Assembly: GCA_944336815.1 (NCBI GenBank)
Contig: CALVLG010000019.1
Coordinates: 1 to 11,251 of the forward strand
Reading direction: 5' to 3'
Source: an uncultured Bacilli bacterium
GTDB taxonomy: Bacteria > Bacillota_I > Bacilli_A > RF39 > UBA660
DNA length: 11,251 nucleotides
Shown: positions 1-5,121 of the stretch, in pieces
Layout: the number at the start of each line of letters is the position of its first letter
Position numbering within the stretch: position 1 is the stretch's first letter
Notes under the pieces: generated by a model
The model's database searches: none
Told to the model about the DNA's origin: nothing
Seen by the model: the letters and a program-made list of their open reading frames with translations, nothing else
Program-made: the position numbers and the translations under genes

Positions 1-515
1 TCCTTGATTATCATTGTGAAATAGGGGCTTCAACGCTCAAAATAAAGTATCTTTATCCTAAAGCATGTGTTATTGGTGTTGAAAAAAATCGCCACCAACG
101 TGTATTTGCAAGCCTTTTTACCAAGGTATATCAAGATTTAAAAGACCTCAAAGATCTTACTTTTGATACTATTTTTATCGGCGATTTTTTAGAACAAACC
201 GCTAACCCTTTAATTTTTCTTCATAAACTAGCTACTTATTTAAAAGATGGCGGCTATATTATTGGTGAATTTCATAACCTTTGCTCATTTAGAAATTATG
301 AACTATTTTTAAAAGAAGAGTGGTACTATACCAATTTTTTTCAAAAACACTCTTATACTAAAAACGATATTATGAAAATGTTTACTAGTTTAGGCTTTAA
401 AAATGGCACCTTTTATCCATTTTCCCATACTTTAACGCCCCTAGAAGAAGGAAAATCTAAAGCACTACCGTTTGATTCATCTATCTATTACTACGCTTTT
501 CGTTTTCAAAAATAA
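1..515 (+). CDS. Class I SAM-dependent methyltransferase, 3' part (5' end outside window)
   Basis: Open reading frame entering from the left edge (codons from base 3) and ending at TAA 513-515, about 170 residues. The visible start has LDYHCEIGAST, which fits the glycine-rich SAM-binding motif I (D-x-x-C-x-x-G) of Rossmann-type methyltransferases. It is followed by VIGVEKN (acidic residue after beta 2, which usually contacts the SAM ribose). Next come FDTIFIGDFLEQTANPL and a LKDGGYIIGEFHN stretch, matching motifs IV and post-IV (strand, acidic loop, helix, then the 'kpGG' turn). The EEWYYTNFFQKHSYTKNDI segment resembles the tail of Methyltransf_23-like enzymes found beside glycosyltransferases. 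The methyl acceptor cannot be told. The C-terminus is complete. The next gene is convergent, 4 bp away, with no clear terminator between them. Confidence 0.75.
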   Translation, partial: LDYHCEIGASTLKIKYLYPKACVIGVEKNRHQRVFASLFTKVYQDLKDLKDLTFDTIFIGDFLEQTANPLIFLHKLATYLKDGGYIIGEFHNLCSFRNYELFLKEEWYYTNFFQKHSYTKNDIMKMFTSLGFKNGTFYPFSHTLTPLEEGKSKALPFDSSIYYYAFRFQK

Positions 516-519
516 ATCG

Positions 520-876
520 TTAAAGAATAAGATCAACCTCATCACTATTTAAAATAGCACTTAAGAGATATAAAACGCCACCAATTAGAAAAAGAGAAGC
601 GGCGACAAAATTAAGATTTTTAAGGCAAAAATCACGTAAAGAAAGAGAATTTTCCTTAAAACGACTATAAGAAAGCAAAAGAAAATATAAATATATAAAA
701 AAGGTTATTGTTAAAAGGCCAATATTGATCGTTTTAAAAATTTGTTGATCCCTTTTATTTTTGGTTAAAAGATAACTTCTTTCATAATGATTGGATATAA
801 TTGCCAAAAAAGCCGAGAAAAGCGAAATCAGCCATATATAATCTTCGATTTTTAGTTCCTTTAATGCTTTTTCCAT
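520..876 (-). CDS. Small three-helix membrane protein, unknown function
   Basis: 118 residues. I do not recognise a family. Three hydrophobic segments at about residues 12-28, 49-69 and 88-108 predict a polytopic membrane protein. The loop between helices 1 and 2 is basic (LLTKNKRDQQ), the segment between helices 2 and 3 is mixed-charged, and the tail is acidic (SDEVDLIL). By the positive-inside rule the first loop is probably cytoplasmic. The ATG start is the first in frame, but no convincing Shine-Dalgarno sequence precedes it (TTTAGAA only), so the start is less certain than the frame. It is convergent with the methyltransferase and divergent from the next small membrane protein, with only 58 bp between the start codons. 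The smooth hydrophobicity pattern and the tight fit between neighbours support a real gene. Confidence 0.6.
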   Translation of the reverse strand: MEKALKELKIEDYIWLISLFSAFLAIISNHYERSYLLTKNKRDQQIFKTINIGLLTITFFIYLYFLLLSYSRFKENSLSLRDFCLKNLNFVAASLFLIGGVLYLLSAILNSDEVDLIL

Positions 877-934
877 TTCTAAATATATATGGCATAGAAC
901 AACTTTTTATGATAAGATACTTTTGAGGTGCAAA

Positions 935-1234
935 ATGAAAAACAAATATGCAAGAATGAATAAAGAAGAAAAAAAACAATGCCGTACTTTTTATTATAAT
1001 ACGCCAAAAGGAAAAGAAATGAAAATGCGTTTAACAAGATTAACTATTATAGGCATTATAGGTATTATTTTTTCCATTTTTCTAGTTGTCAGCGGTTATA
1101 TAGCTAAGCAAATTAACTGGGCAACTTGGGCCATGGCTGGTATCCTATTTTGCTTTTCCATTGTTTTTCTTGTTGGAGCAGCAAAAATTCGTCTACAAGT
1201 CCTAAATCAATATGCGATTACAAAAATGAAGTAA
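935..1234 (+). CDS. Small two-helix membrane protein, unknown function
   Basis: 99 residues from ATG 935. A TTG at 923 would add four residues, but GAGGTG (925-930) is then best read as the ribosome binding site of ATG 935, so I use 935. The N-terminal ~33 residues are highly charged and basic (KNKYARMNKEEKKQCRTFYY...), then two transmembrane helices at about 36-56 and 65-83, ending in a short basic tail (ITKMK). The basic ends imply that both termini are cytoplasmic. I recognise no family. The last codons lie inside the left copy of a 21-bp direct repeat (1218-1238) that bounds the ASCH/GNAT insert. The gene end is therefore kept intact by the insertion, as is typical when an element integrates at a gene's 3' end. 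Confidence 0.7.
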   Translation: MKNKYARMNKEEKKQCRTFYYNTPKGKEMKMRLTRLTIIGIIGIIFSIFLVVSGYIAKQINWATWAMAGILFCFSIVFLVGAAKIRLQVLNQYAITKMK

Positions 1235-1238
1235 AAAT
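1218..1238. repeat. Left copy of 21-bp direct repeat (attL-like)
   Basis: Begins TTACAAAAATG and ends AAGTAAAAAT. It is identical to 2853-2873; the bases just outside differ (A against G before, T against G after). It covers the last codons and stop of the 935-1234 gene. Confidence 0.8.
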
Positions 1239-1264
1239 TAGACTCCGTCCAAAATCCAAAAACA

Positions 1265-1293
1265 TTGTTATTAAATTAATGTTATGGTATAAT
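1265..1293 (+). promoter_or_regulatory. Sigma-A promoter for the ASCH gene pair
   Basis: -35 TTGTTA (1265-1270), 17-bp spacer, -10 TATAAT (1288-1293), with a TG extension at 1285-1286. It lies inside the insert, so the cassette brings its own promoter. Confidence 0.75.
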
Positions 1294-1318
1294 AAAACTC
1301 GATTGAGGGGGAATTTGC

Positions 1319-1858
1319 ATGGAAAAAACGCGAAGAAACAGAATTATAGTTATGTCTATTATGACTTACTATGCACGACAAATATTTGATGAAACCAAAG
1401 GATATGAGTTTAGAAAATCACCATTAAAGGACCAAGATTTAGATAAAAAAATTTATGTGTATTCTGCAAAAGAAGATAAAGCTCTAATTGGATACATGAA
1501 AGTTTCAGAAATTTTAAAGGGTAATACTACACAAATTTTAAAATCTACCGGTTATGATGTGAGACCAGATGGTCATGAAATTGTTGATTATTATGGAAAA
1601 AACTTTCAAAGATGTTGTGCTTTAAAATTATATGACGTAACTGAATTTGAAGAATATCTTACATTAAGAGATATGCGAAAAATTGATCCTAATATTAATC
1701 TACCACAATATTATTCCTATATTTACGAAAATAATCCTTTATATGATGTTATCAGAGAATGGGATGAAGCATTTAGTTTAGATGGAAATTTGTGTAAAAA
1801 TCCAACTAAGAAGAAACAATTGATTTTACAAAAAGGTATAGAAAGAAGGAGAAAATAA
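1319..1858 (+). CDS. ASCH/PUA-like domain protein (larger of the pair)
   Basis: 179 residues, ATG preceded by GAGGGGGA (1304-1311) at good spacing. The N-terminal ~110 residues fit the ASCH fold of the PUA superfamily: RIIVMSI, then a helix, then TKGYEFRK. K27, E30 and R32 occupy the ASCH G-x-K-x-x-E-x-R signature, with the glycine position replaced by E25. This is followed by KKIYVYSAKEDKALIGYMKVSEIL, the strand pair seen in COG4933-type ASCH proteins annotated as predicted transcriptional regulators. The C-terminal ~70 residues (about 111-179) are extra, rich in aromatic and charged residues, with a basic tail. ASCH domains are thought to bind RNA or modified bases, but the target here is unknown. 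The start of the next ASCH gene follows after one base, so the two are probably translationally linked. Confidence 0.65.
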   Translation: MEKTRRNRIIVMSIMTYYARQIFDETKGYEFRKSPLKDQDLDKKIYVYSAKEDKALIGYMKVSEILKGNTTQILKSTGYDVRPDGHEIVDYYGKNFQRCCALKLYDVTEFEEYLTLRDMRKIDPNINLPQYYSYIYENNPLYDVIREWDEAFSLDGNLCKNPTKKKQLILQKGIERRRK

Positions 1859-1859
1859 A

Positions 1860-2204
1860 ATGACTCATGAAATGAAATTACAACCAGAATATTACAATTT
1901 TATATTGAATGGTACAAAAAGAATTGAAATAAGATTATATGATGAAAAAAGACAAAGTATAAAATTAGGAGATACAATTAAATTTTTAAAAGAGCCTGAA
2001 TTATCAGAATCTTTTAATGCAAAAGTTACAGGTTTATTAAGATATAATTCTTTTAAAGATATGTTTAAAGATTTTGATATTTCTATTTTGTCTGATAAAT
2101 CAATGACAAAAGAAGAATTAATTAAAGTACTTGAACAATTTTATACTAAAGAAAAACAGGAACAATATGGTGTATTAGGTATAAGAATAGAATTGATAGA
2201 TTAA
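1860..2204 (+). CDS. Stand-alone ASCH domain protein
   Basis: 114 residues, a single ASCH domain. The canonical signature G18-T-K20-R-I-E23-I-R25 is complete and is followed by LYDEKRQSIKLGDTIKF, where the usual 'GD.i.F' turn of ASCH proteins appears. The C-terminal FYTKEKQEQYGVLGIRIELI is the closing strand typical of small bacterial ASCH proteins. In E. coli YqfB, an ASCH amidohydrolase acting on N4-acetylcytidine, the signature reads G-R-K-T-I-T-I-R. Here the second catalytic threonine is a glutamate, so identical chemistry should not be assumed. The AAGGAG site (1846-1851) lies in the end of the preceding gene. The stop codon sits within a terminator hairpin. It is transcribed with the upstream ASCH gene. 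Confidence 0.8.
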   Translation: MTHEMKLQPEYYNFILNGTKRIEIRLYDEKRQSIKLGDTIKFLKEPELSESFNAKVTGLLRYNSFKDMFKDFDISILSDKSMTKEELIKVLEQFYTKEKQEQYGVLGIRIELID

Positions 2205-2222
2205 CTAATAGTCTATCTTTTT
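2195..2222 (+). terminator. Rho-independent terminator of the ASCH pair
   Basis: Nine-bp stem 2195-2203 / 2209-2217 (GATAGATTA with TAGTCTATC, one T-G pair), five-base loop, then a T-rich run from 2218. The left arm is the last codons of the ASCH gene and the loop follows directly on its stop codon (2202-2204). Confidence 0.7.
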
Positions 2223-2226
2223 ATTA

Positions 2227-2255
2227 TTATCAAAATAAAGAAAAAGTGTTAGAAT
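2227..2255 (+). promoter_or_regulatory. Promoter for the GNAT gene
   Basis: -35 TTATCA (2227-2232), 17-bp spacer, -10 TAGAAT (2250-2255) with a TG extension at 2247-2248. With the terminator just upstream, this makes the acetyltransferase a separate transcription unit. Confidence 0.6.
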
Positions 2256-2286
2256 AAGCGATATATTGTGAGGGAGGCTTAGTTTT

Positions 2287-2844
2287 ATGGTTTATATTGA
2301 AAGTTTAAAAAGTTATATTGGAAAAATAAGTGATGAAGAATTTGCAGATTTAGCTAAAAGAATCTATGACATTACTGATTTTATTTGTGAAGATTACCCA
2401 AAACATAAAGAATGGTATTTTCATAAACAACTACCTAGAATTTTTACACCAAATGGCGAGATTTTGTTTGCAAGATCTGATGAGGATGATAACACTATAT
2501 TGGCAATGTCATGCTTAAAGAAAGATGAAGAAGAAAAGAAAATTTGTACTTTATATGTGTCAGATCAATGTAGAGGTCAACATTTAGGAACAAAAATGGT
2601 CGAAGCTTCTATGAAATTTTTAGAAACTACAAAACCACTAATTACTTTAGCAGATTATAAATTACCTATGTTTCAACCAATAATAGATAAATATGGATGG
2701 GAATTAACCGAAATTGTCGAAGGATTATATAATGATAGAGCTAAAGAACTATGTTTTAATGGAACACTCACAAAACAAGCTAACATGGATAAACAAGGAC
2801 CATCTTTAGTAAAAAAACTTAAAGATAATAATTTAAATACTTAA
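2287..2844 (+). CDS. GNAT-family N-acetyltransferase
   Basis: 185 residues, ATG preceded by GGGAGG (2272-2277), 9 bp upstream. Central GNAT core: strands ILFARSD and NTILAMSCLKK (about 59-79), then CTLYVSDQCRGQHLGTKMVEAS (about 87-108). R96-G-Q-H-L-G101 there is the acetyl-CoA pyrophosphate-binding motif A (Q/R-x-x-G-x-G/A). The C-terminal half has DYKLPMFQPIIDKYGWELTEIVEG, the usual helix and last strands of motif B, and a ~25-residue polar tail. It transfers acetyl from acetyl-CoA to an amine; the substrate cannot be told from sequence. It is the last gene of the insert, ending 8 bp before the right direct repeat, with no strong terminator of its own. Adjacency to two ASCH genes suggests but does not prove a joint role. 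Confidence 0.8.
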   Translation: MVYIESLKSYIGKISDEEFADLAKRIYDITDFICEDYPKHKEWYFHKQLPRIFTPNGEILFARSDEDDNTILAMSCLKKDEEEKKICTLYVSDQCRGQHLGTKMVEASMKFLETTKPLITLADYKLPMFQPIIDKYGWELTEIVEGLYNDRAKELCFNGTLTKQANMDKQGPSLVKKLKDNNLNT

Positions 2845-2852
2845 AAAAGTTG

Positions 2853-2873
2853 TTACAAAAATGAAGTAAAAAT
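2853..2873. repeat. Right copy of 21-bp direct repeat (attR-like)
   Basis: Perfect match to 1218-1238, lying 8 bp after the GNAT stop and 2 bp before the -35 element of the tRNA-Ser promoter. Confidence 0.8.
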
Positions 2874-2875
2874 GA

Positions 2876-2904
2876 TTGACGAACATAAGAAAATATAGTA
2901 AAAT
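2876..2904 (+). promoter_or_regulatory. Promoter of tRNA-Ser
   Basis: -35 TTGACG (2876-2881), 17-bp spacer, -10 TAAAAT (2899-2904); the tRNA begins 23 bp after the -10. Confidence 0.8.
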
Positions 2905-2926
2905 TACCTAGTAACCACTTGGTAAT

Positions 2927-3017
2927 GGAGTAGTACTCAAGAGGCTGAAGAGGCGCCCCTGCTAAGGGTGTAGGTCGGGAAACCGGCGCGAGAGTTCAAA
3001 TCTCTCCTGCTCCGCCA
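2927..3017 (+). tRNA. tRNA-Ser(GCU)
   Basis: 91 nt with encoded CCA (3015-3017). Acceptor GGAGTAG pairs with CTGCTCC and the discriminator is G. The anticodon loop is CTGCTAA with anticodon GCT, reading AGC/AGU. The long variable arm (GTCGGGAAACCGGCG) is typical of serine tRNA. It closely resembles the Bacillus GCU serine tRNA. Confidence 0.97.
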
Positions 3018-3082
3018 TCGAGATTATAATCCAATTTATTTGGCTTATATATAGAGTTTTTTAAGTTTTCTTAAAAAAAGAC

Positions 3083-3111
3083 TTGTCAAAATGCCTAATA
3101 TCATGTACAAT
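3083..3111 (+). promoter_or_regulatory. Promoter of the tRNA-Ile/tRNA-Glu pair
   Basis: -35 TTGTCA (3083-3088), 17-bp spacer, -10 TACAAT (3106-3111), 20 bp before tRNA-Ile. A perfect AT-only-plus-one-G hairpin (3057-3065 / 3070-3078) lies just upstream but lacks a T tail. Confidence 0.75.
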
Positions 3112-3131
3112 GATGTAGTCGGTTGACAAAT

Positions 3132-3208
<77 letters not shown>

Positions 3209-3214
3209 TTTATT

Positions 3215-3291
3215 GGCCCGTTGGTGAAGTGGTTGAACACACATGCCTTTCACGCATGCATTCATGGGTTCAAATCCCGTACGGGTCACCA
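3215..3291 (+). tRNA. tRNA-Glu(UUC)
   Basis: 77 nt with encoded CCA. Acceptor GGCCCGT pairs with ACGGGTC (one G-T), anticodon stem CATGC/GCATG, loop CTTTCAC with anticodon TTC. Last gene of the tRNA-Ile/Glu unit. Confidence 0.96.
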
Positions 3292-3302
3292 ATTAAGCAA
3301 TT

Positions 3303-3326
3303 AACTCACTAAAAGTGAGTTTTTTT
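3303..3326 (+). terminator. Terminator of the tRNA operon
   Basis: Stem ACTCACT (3304-3310) / AGTGAGT (3314-3320), AAA loop, then a run of seven T. Classic rho-independent form. Confidence 0.9.
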
Positions 3327-3375
3327 CATGTTTACTGGCATTTGTGTTCAAGATTTAGTACAATATATTTGGTGA

Positions 3376-3705
3376 ATGAAAATGGAAAAATATGATGTTA
3401 TCATAATTGGGGCTGGGCCGGCAGGACTTTTCGCATCTTATGAATTAATACCAAAACCATAAATTAAAAATCCTTTTATTAGACGAAGGAAGGTTTGTGA
3501 TCAAAAGAACTTGTCCAATGCAAAAAAACAAAATATGCGTGAACTTTTACTCATAAGGCAAAAACATTTAGGTAGTGATAAATTGCCTGAATATATTTCC
3601 TTATTTACGAAATATTTGCAAGAACAAGGAGTAGAAACATTAGAAATTGTCACGGCTGCCGCAACTGGGCTGGTTGCCGCAAGAGACATTTTAAAACATA
3701 TTTAA
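3376..3705 (+). pseudogene. Remnant of a FAD-dependent oxidoreductase (COG2509-like)
   Basis: Three conserved pieces of one family survive in order, in two frames. The first, frame of ATG 3376/3382, reads MEKYDVIIIGAGPAGLFASY with the FAD-binding GxGxxG, and stops at TAA 3460. The second, shifted +1 from about 3458, gives NHKLKILLLDEGRFVIKRTC and then a KNKICVN stretch, matching the 'cysteine' region after the second FAD strand. The third, back in the first frame from about 3511, has IRQKHLGSDKLPEYI...YLQEQGVE, the mid-protein block, fused to TAAATGLVAARDILKHI, the C-terminal FAD helix. The intact family is about 450 residues, so several hundred codons are gone from two or more internal deletions, plus frameshifts. 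GGTGA (3371-3375) may be its old ribosome binding site. An open 64-codon frame at 3511-3705 probably has no function. Confidence 0.75.
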
Positions 3706-3715
3706 AAATATTTTT

Positions 3716-3741
3716 AAAACATAGCTAAAACTATGTTTTTT
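3716..3741. terminator. Bidirectional terminator after the pseudogene
   Basis: Stem AAAACATAG (3716-3724) / CTATGTTTT (3731-3739) with loop CTAAAA, T-run on the plus strand. Read from the other side it also ends in T residues and can stop the tRNA-Lys transcript. Confidence 0.7.
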
Positions 3742-3787
3742 AAAATAAAAAAACGAACAACCTAAAGTTATTCGTTAAAAAACAATT

Positions 3788-3863
3788 TGGTGTCCCCACA
3801 CGGGCTCGAACCGTGGACCCACTGATTAAGAGTCAGTTGCTCTACCAACTGAGCTATGGAGAC
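3788..3863 (-). tRNA. tRNA-Lys(CUU)
   Basis: 76 nt on the minus strand, encoded CCA at 3788-3790. Acceptor GTCTCCA pairs with TGGGGAC, D arm AGCTCAGTTGGTAGAGC, anticodon stem ACTGA/TCAGT, loop CTCTTAA giving CTT, T arm CACGGTTCGAGCCCGTG. Transcribed alone. Confidence 0.95.
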
Positions 3864-3876
3864 AAATTGCACTACA

Positions 3877-3905
3877 ATAATAGCATAAACAAACAAGAAA
3901 TACAA
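3877..3905 (-). promoter_or_regulatory. Promoter of tRNA-Lys
   Basis: Minus strand: -35 TTGTAT (3905-3900), 17-bp spacer, -10 TATTAT (3882-3877) with a TG extension. The tRNA 5' end is 13 bp further. Confidence 0.7.
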
Positions 3906-3915
3906 TAGAATTATC

Positions 3916-3944
3916 AAAAAAAGGCCACAATTACTTGGCCTTTT
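3916..3944 (-). terminator. Terminator of the yidD-lipoprotein operon
   Basis: Minus strand AAAAGGCCA / TGGCCTTTT (3944-3936 / 3927-3919), eight-base loop, then T residues to 3916. The stop codon of the lipoprotein gene (3945-3943) overlaps the base of the stem. Confidence 0.85.
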
Positions 3945-4806
3945 AATAGTTTGTTATAGTTCTTAAAGTATCTAAAAAATCATCCATTATGGTAAAATAA
4001 GTTTCATTATTAGCGCGATCTTCTTCAGTCAAAGTATTCATCATGTGTACACTTACTGTTGTTCCGTTTGTTTGCGTCGTAATTTCCTTAATAAGCTCAT
4101 TAGTTGGCTCAGTGTTTTTAACTAGCAAATAACGATAAGTTCCTGAATTAAAATTATTTTTTAAAGTAGTTAAACTAGCGCTATTATTTTGATAATCTTC
4201 TAAACTAATGACATTAAAACCGTAATCTTCTAGAAACTTAAAAACGTTAGATGATGCTACAATCGTATTTTGACCACGTTCTTTAGCTTCTTTAGCAATC
4301 GCTCTAATATCAGCATCCATAATTGATAATTCTTCTTTTAAATCTTCATATTTAGCTTCGATTTCTTCATTAATATACTTCGTACCAATTTGTTCTTCCA
4401 AATTATCTTTAATATTATAAGCTAACATCAAATAATTACTTGGACTTAACCATAATTCTTCCATACCATAAACTTCTTTTAAAGAATAAGCCGCATCAAT
4501 AACTTTTAACTTCTTGTTTTTATTTACTAAATCTTTTGCAATCTCTTTTTCTTCTGAAGTCCCATTATAAATAAAAATGTCCCCTTTACTATAAGTAGAT
4601 ATTTGTAAATCAGTAACTTCATAAGAATAAACATCACTACCATTTGGATAAATAGATTGAATCGTGCGATTTTCTTCATATAAGACACTAGTTAAATATT
4701 CAATTGGATAAGCAGTCGTATAAATCGTTAAATTATCATAATTTGTACATCCAGATAACAAAAATAGGCCTAAAAAGCCAATCATAATTTTTTTTTTTTT
4801 TTTCAT
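3943..4806 (-). CDS. Lipoprotein related to metal-ABC substrate-binding proteins (ZnuA/TroA fold), ligand histidines lost
   Basis: 287 residues. Signal peptide: five lysines, a hydrophobic core, and lipobox LLSGC with lipidated C20, so it is anchored on the outer face of the membrane. The mature part follows the cluster A-I layout of zinc/manganese-binding proteins. It has TIYTTAYPIEYLT, YPNGSDVYSYEVTDLQIS, then ELWLSPSNYLMLAYNI, a long helix, TIVASSNVFKFLEDYGFNV, and LTEEDRANNETYFTIM near the end. The usual metal ligands are replaced: the 'DPH-Y-P' histidine by Tyr, the 'PHxWL' histidine by Glu118, the 'H-x-FGY' histidine by Ser or Asn. The only histidine is H254. No ABC permease or ATPase gene is nearby. 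Function may be another solute or a scaffold. Its ATG shares one base with the yidD stop (TAATG). A 16-nt A tract follows the start codon. Confidence 0.75.
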   Translation of the reverse strand: MKKKKKIMIGFLGLFLLSGCTNYDNLTIYTTAYPIEYLTSVLYEENRTIQSIYPNGSDVYSYEVTDLQISTYSKGDIFIYNGTSEEKEIAKDLVNKNKKLKVIDAAYSLKEVYGMEELWLSPSNYLMLAYNIKDNLEEQIGTKYINEEIEAKYEDLKEELSIMDADIRAIAKEAKERGQNTIVASSNVFKFLEDYGFNVISLEDYQNNSASLTTLKNNFNSGTYRYLLVKNTEPTNELIKEITTQTNGTTVSVHMMNTLTEEDRANNETYFTIMDDFLDTLRTITNY

Positions 4807-5036
4807 TATTCATTAGTCTCCTTTTTTAAAGGTTGATACCCATATATACCCCCTGGACGACATTTACTAATTCTTTTAATTCCTAACTCTATGCCTTTTC
4901 TTACCCCATAATAATCAATCGCCTCAATCATGTATTCACTACAAGTAGGGATACAACGGCAAAAACTATGCGAAGAAAAAGGTAAACATTGATAACAACG
5001 AATCAAAAAAATACATAGCCTTTTCAGGATAATCAC
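4806..5036 (-). CDS. yidD: YidD, membrane protein insertion efficiency factor
   Basis: 76 residues, the normal YidD length. An N-terminal amphipathic/hydrophobic helix (IILKRLCIFLIRCYQ) is followed by the family core CIPTCSEYMIEAIDYYGVRK (C28, C32) and ISKCRPGGIYGYQPL (C59). YidD is a small membrane-associated protein that helps YidC insert inner-membrane proteins. It is usually found beside rnpA/yidC, but here it is divergent from rnc. The start is GTG 5036, directly after an in-frame TAG, so no earlier start exists; the predicted transcript begins about two bases before it. It is coupled to the lipoprotein gene by a one-base overlap. Confidence 0.93.
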   Translation of the reverse strand: MIILKRLCIFLIRCYQCLPFSSHSFCRCIPTCSEYMIEAIDYYGVRKGIELGIKRISKCRPGGIYGYQPLKKETNE

Positions 5037-5045
5037 CTAAATAGT

Positions 5046-5074
5046 ATTTTACTACAAAAACACATACTTGTAAA
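5046..5074 (-). promoter_or_regulatory. Promoter of yidD, giving a near-leaderless mRNA
   Basis: Minus strand: -35 TTTACA (5074-5069), 17-bp spacer, -10 TAAAAT (5051-5046). Seven to eight bases after the -10 is about 5038, two bases before the GTG. Confidence 0.65.
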
Positions 5075-5097
5075 ACAACTTTTCCTTGTAGTATAAT
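5068..5097 (+). promoter_or_regulatory. Promoter of rnc-smc, sharing its -35 region with the yidD promoter
   Basis: -35 TTGTAA (5068-5073), 18-bp spacer, -10 TATAAT (5092-5097). Five of the six -35 bases are also the opposite-strand -35 of yidD. Confidence 0.7.
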
Positions 5098-5121
5098 ATT
5101 TTTGTTGAAAGTAGGGAAATT

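Larger units (their letters stand above)
1218..2873 (+). mobile_element. Putative 1.6-kb cassette island (ASCH-ASCH-GNAT) bounded by 21-bp direct repeats
   Basis: Seen directly: a perfect 21-nt direct repeat at 1218-1238 and 2853-2873 exactly brackets three plus-strand genes. The outer flanks are the C-terminal codons of the 935-1234 gene on the left and the tRNA-Ser promoter (-35 at 2876) on the right. The genes inside look AT-richer and use AGA for most arginines, unlike the CGT/CGC/CGG mix of smc and rnc. Inference: this is an acquired element and removing one repeat unit (1,635 bp) restores the ancestral junction. No integrase, transposase or terminal inverted repeat is visible, so movement would need a recombinase in trans or host recombination. 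An alternative is that the repeats arose from an unrelated duplication. Confidence 0.55.

Noticed and set aside
782..979. 65-codon minus-strand frame running through the divergent intergenic region
   Set aside because: It overlaps both neighbouring genes, lacks a ribosome binding site and has a Phe-rich low-complexity start.
1126..1389. 87-codon plus-strand frame overlapping two genes
   Set aside because: It overlaps the end of the 935-1234 gene and the start of the ASCH gene in another frame, crosses the direct repeat, and has no ribosome binding site or domain pattern.
1239..2852. Terminal inverted repeats or a transposase in the cassette
   Set aside because: The inner ends show no inverted similarity, and none of the three proteins resembles a transposase, integrase or resolvase.
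3057..3078. Perfect hairpin TTTTTTAAG / CTTAAAAAA upstream of tRNA-Ile
   Set aside because: The stem is nearly all A-T and has no T tail on the plus strand, so termination after tRNA-Ser is doubtful; it may be chance in AT-rich DNA.
3501..3689. Minus-strand frame opposite the pseudogene
   Set aside because: It lies antisense to the recognisable oxidoreductase remnants and shows no family features.
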